Assembly: GCF_020595125.1 (NCBI RefSeq)
Contig: NZ_JACNMS010000001.1
Span: 558,001-622,000, forward strand
DNA from: Jeotgalibacillus aurantiacus
GTDB lineage: Bacteria > Bacillota > Bacilli > Bacillales > Jeotgalibacillaceae
Reading direction: 5' to 3'
Length of the DNA stretch: 64,000 nt
In this document: positions 7,413-16,326 of the stretch, piece by piece
Layout: each line of letters starts with the position of its first letter
How positions within the stretch are numbered: position 1 is the stretch's first letter
Position numbers and translations under genes: made by a program
The notes under the pieces: model-generated
Seen by the model: only the letters and a program-made list of their open reading frames with translations
Databases searched by the model: none
What the model was told of the DNA's origin: nothing

Positions 7413-9584
7413 ATGGCTTATAAAAAATGGCTGTTTGCTGCAGCGGTGTTGCTGATCGCCGGCGGAGGAATTACTGCTTTTTTTCTTACATCAAAACCCG
7501 AACTGACAGGAACTGCATCAAGTGCTTCTTCTAAAATGGTATTCCCCGATCATACGTGGACATTCTATTTCACTGAGAAGATGAACAGTGACTCGATTAA
7601 TCAAGATACGGTGTTCATTGAAGATTCAGAAGGAAACAAGGTTGAGGTCTCCCTGACGCTGATCAATGAGAATCGATCGTTGAGAGTGGCTCCTCCTGAA
7701 GAAGGCTACACAGTCGGAGAGACCTATACGATGAGCTTTTCAGATGAATTGAAATCCTCTCTAGGGCTGAAGCTGAAGGAATCATCTTTCACCTTCACAA
7801 TTGTCGATGATCTCCCTTCCTTTCAGTCTGAAGAGGAAGTGAAGAATTACTTTGCTGCTGCGATGGAGAAACAAAGAGTGTTTATGGAATCAGATATGAT
7901 GGTTGAAGAGTCTTCTGCCGAGAGCTCAAACAGCTCCGCTGACATGGCTTCCAGCGGCGGCGAAGGAAGCGGAGGATACTCTGAAACGAACAATCAGGTG
8001 GAAGGGGTGAATGAAGCAGATATTGTCAAAACAGATGGTTCCTACATTTATCACCTGAACCAGAATCAGGATCTTTTAATTCACCGTATTCTGGAGTCTG
8101 GTGAGACAGAAAGAATTCAGGTGTTGTCATTTGAGCAGGCAAATTTCTACGGCAATCAGCTCTTCTTACATGAAAATACGTTAGTTGTTCTTGGAGATGC
8201 ATGGAGTGAAGTTGCAAAGAATGGACTCCCGGCGCATTCCGGAGTTACAAGTGCCTATATTTACGATGTCAGCGACCCTGCCAATCCTCAGCTACAGAGA
8301 GAGGTTGCCGCACAGGGACATATGATGAACGCACGAATGATTGGTGACAATCTCTATTTCATTACCGGTCATTACCCTGATGTGTGGCTTATGCAGGAGG
8401 AGCCTGAGAAGGTTGAAGTACTGCCATTCTTTAAGGATTCTACTGTATCAGAGGAGTACCAGAAGACGGCGGCTGAATCGATTAAGGTGTTCCCTGAATC
8501 CGAGGAGATAAATTACTCCACGATCACTTCCGTCAATGTTGCGGATCTGACCTTACCCGCTAAAACACAATCTTACCTTGGCGGCAGTGGAGAACTTTAT
8601 ATGTCGCAAAGTCACCTGTATATGGCTGCTTATTCATATGATATTCCTGAAAACACAGAAGCCTCCGATACTGCTGACACTTCGATGGATATCATGCCTG
8701 CAGGACGCTTTAACGCCAACACGAAGATTTATAAATTTGCGATTAACGATCTCGATGTTCAATTCGTGGCAGAAGGAACGGTTCGCGGGACAATTTTAAA
8801 CCAGTTTTCAATGGATGAGCATGAAGGCTACTTCCGCATCGTGACCACTGATGGTTCCACGTTTGGTGAGAACCGGGATTCAACGAATAACCTGTTTATT
8901 TTAGATGAGGGTATGAACATCACAGGCTCCGTTGAGGATCTGGCAATCGGTGAAAGAATCTATTCCGCACGGTTTATGGGTGATAAAGCGTATATGGTCA
9001 CCTTCCGGGAAACGGATCCGCTATTTGTCATCGATACAGCCGATCCAGCCAATCCTGAAGTACTCGGCGAATTGAAAATCCCGGGTTTCAGCAACTACCT
9101 GCATCCACTTGATGAAAATCATCTGATCGGGTTCGGTAATGAAACGTCCCTTTCGGCGACTAAACCGGGTGAACCACCACTCGTTTTACAGGAAGGAATG
9201 AAGATTTCTCTCTTTGATGTAACGGACTTCTCCAATCCTGTTGAAAAAGACGTTGAAGTCATTGGCGGCCGTGGTACGTATTCACCTATTATGCACGACC
9301 ACAAAGCACTGTTTCAGCATAAAGAAAGAAATCTGTACGGCTTTCCGATTAATCTGTATAACCAGGAAGACCTGAATAGTGAAATGGAATTTGTCGGTCA
9401 GGGTGCCATGGTGTATAAGATTACAACAGATGGAATCGAGCTTGCTGAAGAATATATTCAGGAAAAAGAGCCGAACCAGATGTATGAGGAGTACGAATCA
9501 ATGGTTCAGAGAATGATTTATGTTGATGACACGCTTTACACCATCAGCATGAAAGGCATTAATCATTATCCGCTGCCTGAATAA
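7413..9584 (+). CDS. Membrane-anchored beta-propeller protein with Ig-like domain
   Basis: A 723-residue exported protein. Residues about 5-25 form an uncleaved signal anchor. Residues about 30-120 resemble an SbsA-type Ig-like (Big_5) domain (VFPDHTWTFYFTEKMNSDSI...). After a low-complexity Ser/Gly linker (about 165-190), the rest is a C-terminal 'beta propeller' family region opening with NNQVEGVNEADIVKTDGSYIY, the family signature. It should sit on the outer face of the membrane; its function is unknown. The start at 7413 is chosen for AGGAGG 8 nt upstream; an upstream in-frame start adds a non-conserved segment. It has its own terminator. Confidence 0.8.
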   Translation: MAYKKWLFAAAVLLIAGGGITAFFLTSKPELTGTASSASSKMVFPDHTWTFYFTEKMNSDSINQDTVFIEDSEGNKVEVSLTLINENRSLRVAPPEEGYTVGETYTMSFSDELKSSLGLKLKESSFTFTIVDDLPSFQSEEEVKNYFAAAMEKQRVFMESDMMVEESSAESSNSSADMASSGGEGSGGYSETNNQVEGVNEADIVKTDGSYIYHLNQNQDLLIHRILESGETERIQVLSFEQANFYGNQLFLHENTLVVLGDAWSEVAKNGLPAHSGVTSAYIYDVSDPANPQLQREVAAQGHMMNARMIGDNLYFITGHYPDVWLMQEEPEKVEVLPFFKDSTVSEEYQKTAAESIKVFPESEEINYSTITSVNVADLTLPAKTQSYLGGSGELYMSQSHLYMAAYSYDIPENTEASDTADTSMDIMPAGRFNANTKIYKFAINDLDVQFVAEGTVRGTILNQFSMDEHEGYFRIVTTDGSTFGENRDSTNNLFILDEGMNITGSVEDLAIGERIYSARFMGDKAYMVTFRETDPLFVIDTADPANPEVLGELKIPGFSNYLHPLDENHLIGFGNETSLSATKPGEPPLVLQEGMKISLFDVTDFSNPVEKDVEVIGGRGTYSPIMHDHKALFQHKERNLYGFPINLYNQEDLNSEMEFVGQGAMVYKITTDGIELAEEYIQEKEPNQMYEEYESMVQRMIYVDDTLYTISMKGINHYPLPE

Positions 9585-9599
9585 ATCACCCATTTAACA

Positions 9600-9632
9600 A
9601 GCCCGGATCGAGTTGAAGATCCGGGCTTTTAT
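9600..9632 (+). terminator. Terminator of the beta-propeller gene
   Basis: AGCCCGGATC pairs with GATCCGGGCT around an 8-nt loop, followed by TTTATC. Confidence 0.9.
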
Positions 9633-9742
9633 CAATTGATATCAACAGATTCCAGATTTGCAATGCGCGTTCTTTGGTGTAAGAGGATCAAATTAATTAG
9701 TCACGAAATAAGATGGTTCATTGGGGAGCCCATACATTGAAC

Positions 9743-10412
9743 GCGCATCGACAGATTCCTGGATGGGATTGACAGTTTCTCCGGCGTTTGCGACAAAAAT
9801 GAAACAGCTAACAACAGAAAAGCAGGCTCAATCGACAAATTAGACTCACGCTGCAAGTGCTAACGACAGATTCAATCAGGCTAACGACAGAAAAGTGCAT
9901 GCTAGCGACAGAAAGTTTTAACGGAGTTTGCTCTTTCACAAAAAGAGACAATCTTTGACTCGAGAAGCGGACTGGACGGAAACGCCATGAGCGCATCGAC
10001 AGATTCCTGGATCCGGTCAACAGTTTCTCCGGCATTTACGACAAAAACGAAACAGCTAACAACAGAAAAGCAGGCTCAATCGACAAATTAGACTCACGCT
10101 GCAAGTGCTAACGACAGATTCAATCAGGCTAACGACAGAAAAGTGCATGCTAGCGACAGAAATTTTTAAGGGAGGAGTTTTCTCTTTCACAAAAGCAGAC
10201 AATCTTTGACTCGAGAAGCGGACTGGACGGAAACGCCATGAGCGCATCGACAGATTCCCGGATCCGGTCAACAGTTTCTCCGGCATTTACGACAAAAATG
10301 AAACAGCTAACAACAGAAAAGCAGGCTCAATCGACAAATTAGGCTCACGCTACAGGTGCTAACGACAGATTCAAACCGGCTAACAACAGAAAAGTGCATG
10401 GTTGCGACAGAA
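9743..10412. repeat. Three tandem ~250-bp copies, each holding a phased 5+3 core array
   Basis: Near-identical copies start at 9743, 9991 and 10242 (steps 248 and 251 bp); the third loses similarity after about 10412. Within each copy a core of the form ATCGACAG (variants AACGAC, GTCAAC, TACGAC) recurs. Copy 1 cores start at 9747, 9768, 9789, 9810, 9831, then 9862, 9883, 9904; copy 2 at 9995, 10016, 10037, 10058, 10079, then 10110, 10131, 10152; copy 3 at 10246, 10267, 10288, 10309, 10330, then 10361, 10382, 10403. That is five cores at 21 bp, one 31-bp step, then three at 21 bp, every time. Copies 1-2 and 2-3 are separated by a shared ~70-bp linker holding CTCGAGAAGCGGACTGGACG. A remnant (ATCAACAGATTCC) lies at 9641. 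No coding role is apparent. Confidence 0.9.
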
Positions 10413-10513
10413 ATCACAGCTATTGATCAGCTCGCCGTGTGGTCTCATCCTTCTTCTGAAGTCCCCATAAACCCACACGAATCCGGGCTTCTCTCTTGTC
10501 CTCTCTCCCCCTT

Positions 10514-10541
10514 TTGCCTTACAATATAGAGATTGTATAGA
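10514..10541 (+). promoter_or_regulatory. Promoter of the HAD-rsuA pair
   Basis: TTGCCT (10514) and TATAGA (10536) are 16 bp apart. GAAGGAG and the ATG at 10561 follow directly. Confidence 0.55.
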
Positions 10542-10560
10542 CAAGAAGGAGCTACTTACT

Positions 10561-11364
10561 ATGACATATAAAATGATTGTTTTAGATATGGATGACACTT
10601 TACTGCAGGATGATCACACGATTTCCGACCGCACAAAACAGGCCCTTTTACAGGCACAGAAGCAGGGTGTAAAGGTCGTACTTGCCTCCGGGCGCCCGAC
10701 TTATGCGATGTGGGATACCGCGCGTGAGCTGGAGCTTGCTGATTATGGAAGCTATATTTTATCGTTCAACGGGGCAAATATTTATAATGCAAAAACAAAA
10801 GAGCTTTTGTTTAAAAGTACACTCTCTCCTGAAACGGTTCACCGTCTGTACGACCTGAGCAAACGTGAAAACGTGGGGATTCAGACGTACGTTGGGGATG
10901 CCATCGTGACGGAACAGGATAATCCTTATACGCAGATCGAAGCCGATATCACCGGGCTTCCTGTTGAGATTGTTGAAGACTTCAAAGCAGCGGTTCAGGA
11001 GCCGGTTGTAAAGGTGCTCATGCTTGAAGAAGGTCCGTTCCTGGCTGAGGTTGAAAAAACGCTGAAAAAAGAACTTGAGGGTGAGCTTGCGGTTTACCGT
11101 TCAAAGCCTTATTTCCTTGAGTTCACAGAAGACGGCGTCACAAAAGGCTCCAGCCTGTCTCAGCTGATCGAAAAGCTGGGAATCAAACGTGAGGAAGTGA
11201 TTGCTTGCGGTGACAGCTATAATGATCTTGAGATGATCAAGTTCGCAGGCCTTGGTGTTGCCATGGGCAATGCACCTGAGGATATTCGTGCGGCCGCTGA
11301 TTTTGTTACAGAAAGCAACATGAATCACGGTGTAGCTCATGTAGTCGAAAAATTCATCCTGTAA
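10561..11364 (+). CDS. Cof-type HAD-IIB sugar-phosphate phosphatase
   Basis: A 267-residue cytoplasmic HAD phosphatase. Motif I is VLDMDDTLL (nucleophile and acid Asp near residues 9 and 11), motif II is LASGRP (about 41), the conserved Lys lies in the EDGVTKGSSL segment (about 195), and motif IV is CGDSYNDLEMI (about 217). The C2B cap between about 85 and 190 marks subclass IIB, as in B. subtilis YxeH/YwpJ-type proteins that hydrolyse sugar phosphates or FMN-like substrates. The substrate is not predictable. The ATG at 10561 has GAAGGAG upstream. rsuA follows after 13 bp in the same operon. Confidence 0.88.
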   Translation: MTYKMIVLDMDDTLLQDDHTISDRTKQALLQAQKQGVKVVLASGRPTYAMWDTARELELADYGSYILSFNGANIYNAKTKELLFKSTLSPETVHRLYDLSKRENVGIQTYVGDAIVTEQDNPYTQIEADITGLPVEIVEDFKAAVQEPVVKVLMLEEGPFLAEVEKTLKKELEGELAVYRSKPYFLEFTEDGVTKGSSLSQLIEKLGIKREEVIACGDSYNDLEMIKFAGLGVAMGNAPEDIRAAADFVTESNMNHGVAHVVEKFIL

Positions 11365-11377
11365 CGGAGGTCAGGCT

Positions 11378-12058
11378 GTGCACATTCAATCGTACTTAAG
11401 TCAGTGTGGCGCTTTTTCACGAAGAGAAACGGCACGTCTTTTAAAAGCGGGGCGCGTGACAATTAACGGCGAAACCGGTCATGAGCGGAGCACTGTGGCG
11501 GAGTCCGACCTTGTTCTTGTAGATGGGACGCCCCTGCCTTCTCCCGCTGAACCTGTCTATCTCGCTTTTCACAAGCCGCGCGGTATTACATGCACAGCAC
11601 AGTCCTCTGTTGAAGGAAATTTATCTGATTACCTAAACTGGCCGACCAGGATTTTCCCAGTAGGCCGGCTCGATAAGGATTCAGACGGGCTTCTGCTGCT
11701 GACCAATGATGGCACAATCGTTAACCAGTTGATGAAGGAAGAACAGCAGAAGCAGAAGGAATATCTCGTAACCGTTAAGAGGCCGATTACAGATGACATG
11801 CTTGAACGTATGCGTGCCGGCGGCATCTTGATCAAAGGACGTGCCGCCTCGGCCGCAACCGTCGAAAAATTGGATGACTTCAGCTTCCGCATCGTATTAA
11901 TGCAGGGGCTGAACCGGCAGATCCGGCGAATGTGCCGAGCTTGCGGAAATGAGGTTTTGACCTTAACGCGCGTGAGAATTGAGCATATTGAGCTCGGGAG
12001 CCTCCCATCAGGTGAGTGGCGCGCATTAACTGAATCAGAGATTACACTTTTGACATAA
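11378..12058 (+). CDS. rsuA: 16S rRNA pseudouridine synthase RsuA family
   Basis: A 226-residue RNA-modifying enzyme. It has an N-terminal S4 RNA-binding domain (about 1-55, QSYLSQCGAFSRRETARLLKAGRVTING) and a pseudouridine synthase domain with the catalytic signature GRLDKDSDGLLLLTNDG (catalytic Asp near 103) and the C-terminal LNRQIRRMCRACG segment typical of RsuA/RluB/RluE/RluF. Length and S4 domain favour RsuA, which modifies one 16S rRNA uridine. The start is GTG at 11378 with ACGGAGG upstream, 13 bp after the HAD gene. The operon ends in a strong terminator. Confidence 0.88.
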   Translation: MHIQSYLSQCGAFSRRETARLLKAGRVTINGETGHERSTVAESDLVLVDGTPLPSPAEPVYLAFHKPRGITCTAQSSVEGNLSDYLNWPTRIFPVGRLDKDSDGLLLLTNDGTIVNQLMKEEQQKQKEYLVTVKRPITDDMLERMRAGGILIKGRAASAATVEKLDDFSFRIVLMQGLNRQIRRMCRACGNEVLTLTRVRIEHIELGSLPSGEWRALTESEITLLT

Positions 12059-12086
12059 CCGGTGCCTGGTGCACCGGTTTTTTTTG
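12058..12086 (+). terminator. Terminator of rsuA
   Basis: The inverted repeat ACCGGTGC / GCACCGGT is followed by eight T residues. Confidence 0.9.
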
Positions 12087-12111
12087 CGGTGTAAGTTCTT
12101 TCAGATGGCCG

Positions 12112-12221
12112 TTCACAGGATTAAGGGGATGTTTCACAAAATTTGAATGACGGTTCTAATAATACGACGTTGGTTTCGCAAGATTTTGCTCAAGCTTCGC
12201 AGCATTTCACACCGCTTTCGT
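12112..12221. repeat. Phased six-core array, TTCGC (GCGAA) family
   Basis: TTCNN cores start at 12112, 12133, 12154, 12175, 12196 and 12217, exactly 21 bp apart. The best unit reads GGTTTCGCAAGATTTTG; degenerate units read TTCAC, TTCTA and TTCGT. The array begins about 25 bp after the rsuA terminator and fills most of the spacer before the MscS gene. Read on the minus strand the core is GCGAA, the same as in the arrays at 57820 and 59098. Confidence 0.8.
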
Positions 12222-12346
12222 AAAATCGTGACAAAAGACCCCCTCAATATCGCGATCAAAATTTATAAAATTCTATCAATTTTTGTTTCTATTTGTCAGC
12301 ACTAGGGAATTAAAAAGGTGATTACTCACTTTCAAGGAGGGATAGA

Positions 12347-14209
12347 ATGAACAACCTGTTTTACGATGGCGGATTTAATACAAGTGCTTTTTTAAATTCA
12401 CTTGGAAACCTTTTGCTGGCTGTCATTGTTCTGATTATTGGTTATTTTATCGCGAAAGCCATTGGAACTGCAGTCGAAAAGCTTCTCAAAAAAACGGGTG
12501 TCATCCGTAAATACGGGTCTCCACGCAGCTCCACACGGATGAGCACTGCGACAAGAGAAGGAAAAGAGGGTGAGTCAAAAAACAAGTGGCCGCCCGAAAA
12601 GATTGCCGGAAAGATTGTATTCTGGATTCTGATGGTCTTTGTCTTTATCTTATTCTTCAATATACTTAACCTGAATATTATCGCTTCTCCACTTGTCGAT
12701 ATGATGAGTACCATTCTTGCCTTTATTCCAAATGTCCTGACTGCTGCGCTGGTTCTTCTTTTAGCGTATGTCATCGCGCTTGTACTGAAGTTCCTGGTCG
12801 TTAAAGTCGGGTCCCGTCTTGTTAAAAACCGCAAAGTCCAGGAAAGCAACTATGTAAAAGACAGATCCAATCTTCAAGGCTATGTCGAAAATGCCGGCAC
12901 GATTGTGTTCTATATCGTTCTATTAATGTTCCTGCCTGGCATTCTCGGTGCACTTGGTATTGAAGCAGTATCAGGTCCTTTCAGCGGCATGCTGGAAAGC
13001 TTCCTGGCATTTATTCCAAGGCTCGTTGCCGCTGCACTGATCTTTGTCGTCGGCTGGATTGTCGCTAAAATCGTCCGCGATATTGTCACTAATTTTCTTC
13101 ATGCAATTGGTACAGATAAATTAGGAAGCAAATTAGGATTAAGTAATTTCCTGAAGGATACGTCTATTTCTTCAATCGTCGGGACGGTTGTCTTTATTCT
13201 AATTATGATTCCTGTTACCGTTTCAGCTTTGGATCAGCTCCAGATTGCCGGCATTACTGAACCGGCCATTAACATGCTGAATGATGCCATGGCGATGATT
13301 CCGAACATTATTATCGCGATTATCCTGATCCTTGTAGGTTTGTGGATCGGAAAATGGGCTCGCCGTTTTGTGTCAGATTTGCTCGCAAGACTCAGCTTTA
13401 ATAACGTCACGAGTCACCTTCGTGTAGGGGGCTGGAAAGCATCAGGCACAAGTATGACCCCTGCTGACATTGTTGGATATCTTGTTCAAATTGTGATTGT
13501 GATTCTATTTATTGTAGAGGCTTTCAACGTTGTAGGCCTGAGTTTCCTTGTAGACCTTGGAACTGCTGTACTTGCCTTCCTTCCAAGCGTCATCACAGCG
13601 ATTGTGATTCTGGGGCTCGGCATTATTTTAGGCAACATCGTCAAGCGTGTGCTGGACAGTTTGTTCAGCGGATCAGAGCTTTCCATGCTCAGCTCTGTTG
13701 CCAAATATGCGATTATGGCGCTGGCACTTTTCATGGCACTCGATCAGCTGGGTGTAGCAGACACAATCGTTAACTCTGCGTTCATTCTGATTCTTGGAGC
13801 TGTTGCGCTGGCGTTCGGCCTTGCCTTTGGACTTGGCGGACGTGACAATGCATCACGCTATCTCGATAAGCTTGAGCGTAAAGCAGCCAACACAGAAATA
13901 AATACTGAAAAAGCAAAGCAGACACGGGAGGATATCAAACGTGAAACACGTGAAGAATCCGCTCGTTATGAAAACAAATCCACATCGGATCATAACAACC
14001 GTCCTGTTGTAAATGACTGGTCACAGGATGAAAAAGTAAATGAAGATCTCTCAAATGATACGTCAGCCTGGGAAAATTCAAACGAAGATCTCTCAAACGA
14101 CACATCGGCCTGGGATGACGTAAACAGTGCAGATGATTTCCCGGAAGAAGACAAACGGAATGAAAACCCGTTCGCCCCGGATGATTTTGACGACGATCGC
14201 AGAAGTTAA
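12347..14209 (+). CDS. MscS-related mechanosensitive channel with repeated TM-helix motifs
   Basis: A 620-residue membrane protein. It contains at least four repeats of the conserved 'TM_helix' unit, such as LGNLLLAVIVLIIGYFIAKAIGTAVEKLL, MLESFLAFIPRLVAAALIFVVGWIVAKIV and AMAMIPNIIIAIILILVGLWIGKWA, each a small-residue-rich helix followed by a basic end. This architecture is typical of CmpX-like small-conductance channels related to MscS. The C-terminal ~120 residues are cytoplasmic, highly charged and contain a near-duplicate DLSNDTSAW. It presumably acts in osmotic downshift or envelope stress; no direct evidence here. The ATG at 12347 follows CAAGGAGGG. Confidence 0.82.
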   Translation: MNNLFYDGGFNTSAFLNSLGNLLLAVIVLIIGYFIAKAIGTAVEKLLKKTGVIRKYGSPRSSTRMSTATREGKEGESKNKWPPEKIAGKIVFWILMVFVFILFFNILNLNIIASPLVDMMSTILAFIPNVLTAALVLLLAYVIALVLKFLVVKVGSRLVKNRKVQESNYVKDRSNLQGYVENAGTIVFYIVLLMFLPGILGALGIEAVSGPFSGMLESFLAFIPRLVAAALIFVVGWIVAKIVRDIVTNFLHAIGTDKLGSKLGLSNFLKDTSISSIVGTVVFILIMIPVTVSALDQLQIAGITEPAINMLNDAMAMIPNIIIAIILILVGLWIGKWARRFVSDLLARLSFNNVTSHLRVGGWKASGTSMTPADIVGYLVQIVIVILFIVEAFNVVGLSFLVDLGTAVLAFLPSVITAIVILGLGIILGNIVKRVLDSLFSGSELSMLSSVAKYAIMALALFMALDQLGVADTIVNSAFILILGAVALAFGLAFGLGGRDNASRYLDKLERKAANTEINTEKAKQTREDIKRETREESARYENKSTSDHNNRPVVNDWSQDEKVNEDLSNDTSAWENSNEDLSNDTSAWDDVNSADDFPEEDKRNENPFAPDDFDDDRRS

Positions 14210-14213
14210 TGAA

Positions 14214-14246
14214 GTAAGGCGCTCCTATTGGGGCGTCTTTTTTCAT
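14214..14246 (+). terminator. Terminator of the MscS-like gene
   Basis: AAGGCGCTCC pairs with GGGGCGTCTT around TATT, followed by TTTTC. Confidence 0.85.
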
Positions 14247-14273
14247 GTGCAAAAATAATTTTTTCCAAATGTA

Positions 14274-14323
14274 TTGACTTTTCAGCCGTATGGTTTTATG
14301 GTTAATTACATAAGTAACTAACC
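14274..14323 (+). promoter_or_regulatory. Promoter and palindromic operator of the GntR-ABC operon
   Basis: TTGACT (14274) and TATGGT (14297) are 17 bp apart. A 24-bp imperfect palindrome at 14300-14323, with outer arms GGTTA and TAACC and inner arms TTAC and GTAA, overlaps the -10 box and transcription start; 10 of 12 positions pair. It is the natural operator for the GntR protein encoded 19 bp downstream, giving autorepression. Confidence 0.7.
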
Positions 14324-14341
14324 AAAGAGGCAGGCGGGATT

Positions 14342-14716
14342 ATGGACGAAAAATTACGAGATGATATACCTATTTTTCAACAGATCGCCGAAACGATTGA
14401 GTCAGGCATCCTGGAGGGTTCATACAGCATCGGAGATCGTGTTCCATCCACAAACGAATTTGCAAAGTTTTATCAGATCAACCCGGCAACAGCAGCCAAG
14501 GGCATTAATCAGCTGGTGGAGCAGGAAATTCTTTTTAAGAAAAGAGGAATTGGAATGTTTGTAGGGGATAACGCACGAAACATTATTTTGTCTAAACGGA
14601 AAGAACGCTTCTATCATGATTATGTTGTTCCGTTAAGAACAGAAGCTGCACGTCTAGGCATTTCAGAGGATGAACTAAATGACTGGATCAGAAAGGGTGA
14701 TCGTGATGAAAATTGA
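14342..14716 (+). CDS. GntR-family regulator (YhcF/YtrA type)
   Basis: A 124-residue DNA-binding protein. Residues about 8-75 are a GntR winged helix (IFQQIAETIESGILEGSYSIGDRVPSTNEFAKFYQINPATAAKGINQLVEQEILFKKRGIGMFV). The short C-terminal helical tail without a large effector domain marks the YtrA/YhcF subfamily, whose members usually repress a downstream ABC operon and respond to envelope stress or cell-wall-active compounds. The effector here is unknown. The ABC ATPase start overlaps its last codons and a palindromic operator lies upstream. Confidence 0.88.
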   Translation: MDEKLRDDIPIFQQIAETIESGILEGSYSIGDRVPSTNEFAKFYQINPATAAKGINQLVEQEILFKKRGIGMFVGDNARNIILSKRKERFYHDYVVPLRTEAARLGISEDELNDWIRKGDRDEN

Positions 14717-15578
14717 GCTGTTGGAAACCTCAAAGTCATATGGATCCAAGCAGGCGTTAAAGTCCGTCAGCACGACAATTGAACCAAACAAAATTGTTGG
14801 TTTACTTGGAAGAAACGGTGCCGGAAAAACAACCATGCTTCAGATCTTAGCCGGACATATCAAGCCATCAGACGGCCGTGTTCTAATCAACGGTCTGGAA
14901 CCTTTTAATAACCGGAAAGCACTTCAGCATATATGTCTGATCAGCGAAGCAAATAACTTCAAGCGAAAGCTGAAAATTCGTGAAGTGTTAAAAACGGTCA
15001 GCCGTTTCTACCTGAATTGGTCCCAGGAGACAACTGAACGGCTATTGAAGACGTTTAATCTTGATCCGGGTATGAGTGCAAAAGGGTTATCTAAAGGAAT
15101 GGAGTCTGCATTAAGTATTACGATTGGTCTTGCGAGCCATACTTCCATTACGATCTTTGATGAGCCTTATATCGGAATGGATGCCAGTGCACGCTATAAG
15201 TTCTATGATGTGCTTCTCGAAGAGTATGAATCCTATCCAAGAACGTTTATCATATCTACTCATTTAATCGATGAAGTGAGCAGCCTTTTTGAAGAGATCA
15301 TCCTAATGAAGGAAGGAAAAATTCTAACGCATGAATCTGCAGAAGAGTTAAAGCTTAAAAGCTTGCAGATCAGCGGTCCTAGAGCAAAAGTAGATGATTT
15401 CATTGAAGGCAGACAGGTTATTCACGCTGCAGAAATCATGGGACAGAAAACTGCCCTCTTATACGGTGAGGGACTTGACCTTAATAAAGCAAAAGCAATG
15501 GGGCTTTTGACAGAACGAAGCTCTATTCAGGAATTGATGGTTCATTTAACGGAAAAGGAGGAAAAATTGTATGTTTAA
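14706..15578 (+). CDS. ABC transporter ATP-binding protein
   Basis: A 290-residue ATPase. Walker A is GLLGRNGAGKTT (about 35), the signature region is degenerate (LSKGMESALSI instead of LSGGQ, about 130), Walker B is ITIFDEP (about 150) and the switch His is in ISTHLIDE. It probably pairs with the membrane protein encoded next. The start at 14706 (ATG inside GTGATCGTGATGAAA) gives MKIELLETSKSYG; a longer start at 14679 would overlap the GntR gene more deeply. It overlaps the GntR stop by 11 nt and the next gene by 8 nt, so translation is coupled. Confidence 0.88.
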   Translation: MKIELLETSKSYGSKQALKSVSTTIEPNKIVGLLGRNGAGKTTMLQILAGHIKPSDGRVLINGLEPFNNRKALQHICLISEANNFKRKLKIREVLKTVSRFYLNWSQETTERLLKTFNLDPGMSAKGLSKGMESALSITIGLASHTSITIFDEPYIGMDASARYKFYDVLLEEYESYPRTFIISTHLIDEVSSLFEEIILMKEGKILTHESAEELKLKSLQISGPRAKVDDFIEGRQVIHAAEIMGQKTALLYGEGLDLNKAKAMGLLTERSSIQELMVHLTEKEEKLYV

Positions 15579-16287
15579 ACAAATGATGGCGCTCATTCGT
15601 TTTTTCTTGATTGATATGCGTTTTTCGATTTTGCTATTCTGGTCAATTTACATGATAAGCCTCATTCCGGTAAGTGTTTTATCTGCTGCGGCTGATGGAA
15701 ATGTTTATATTTCCTCTACCATTGCTATTCTTATATTCTGCGGCATTTCAGGTTTTATTTTACTGAAAGAAACATTCTCCTACACCATTAGGTTAGGGGT
15801 AACACGTCTAGAATATGCGATCTCCGGAGTTATTTTCGCAGCTGTTTTAGCATTTATTATGAGCAGCACAGGGATCATCATTAACATGATTTTTTCTGCT
15901 TTAATGGAGTGGGTTGGGTGGTCACATGTTCAGCTGATCAATATTTCCGATATGATCGGGACTCAAAGTACGATGCTTGCTGAATTTGGTTTACTAATGT
16001 TGTTTAGTTTTATCACCCTGATTGCCAGCTTCTTTCTTAGCACAGTATTTCACAGGTTCGGCCTGGTTGGCGGACTGAGTGTTGTAGCTCTCCTATTTAT
16101 TACTATTCTTATTGAATCTCTTCGCACAGAAGTAATTGATTGGTTTGTAAAGGATATGGAGCTTGGTATGATGCCTATCCATATCACACTTAATTATCTC
16201 AGCCTTTCTATACTGGCTGCCTCTTTTCTGACTCTGAGCATGCTCGTATTATGGAAAGCGTCAATCCATCCTGGAGCAGCCAGATAA
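15571..16287 (+). CDS. ABC-2-like membrane protein, partner of the GntR-linked ATPase
   Basis: A 238-residue integral membrane protein with six predicted helices, including segments at about 15-35, 50-67, 90-115, 135-165, 170-190 and 205-228, and no soluble domain. I do not recognise a specific family beyond the general ABC-2 permease shape. Its position as last gene of a GntR-ATPase operon, overlapping the ATPase gene by 8 nt, makes it the membrane half of that transporter. The substrate is unknown. Confidence 0.7.
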   Translation: MFKQMMALIRFFLIDMRFSILLFWSIYMISLIPVSVLSAAADGNVYISSTIAILIFCGISGFILLKETFSYTIRLGVTRLEYAISGVIFAAVLAFIMSSTGIIINMIFSALMEWVGWSHVQLINISDMIGTQSTMLAEFGLLMLFSFITLIASFFLSTVFHRFGLVGGLSVVALLFITILIESLRTEVIDWFVKDMELGMMPIHITLNYLSLSILAASFLTLSMLVLWKASIHPGAAR

Positions 16288-16326
16288 AAAACCGTGCCGG
16301 CTCTCTCTGACCCGGCACGGTTTTTC
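16286..16326. terminator. Bidirectional terminator between convergent operons
   Basis: AAAAAACCGTGCCGG pairs with CCGGCACGGTTTTT. It serves the rightward ABC operon and overlaps the stop codon of the leftward sugar ABC permease gene. Confidence 0.9.

Noticed and set aside
9808-10286. Two near-identical ~75-codon minus-strand frames beginning MPEKLLTGS
   Set aside because: They are copies of the tandem 250-bp repeat and lack ribosome sites; similarity is explained by DNA duplication, not by a conserved protein.
9743-10412. CRISPR array
   Set aside because: Repeats are too short and degenerate, the interval is 21 bp with about 8 variable bases, and no cas genes are present.
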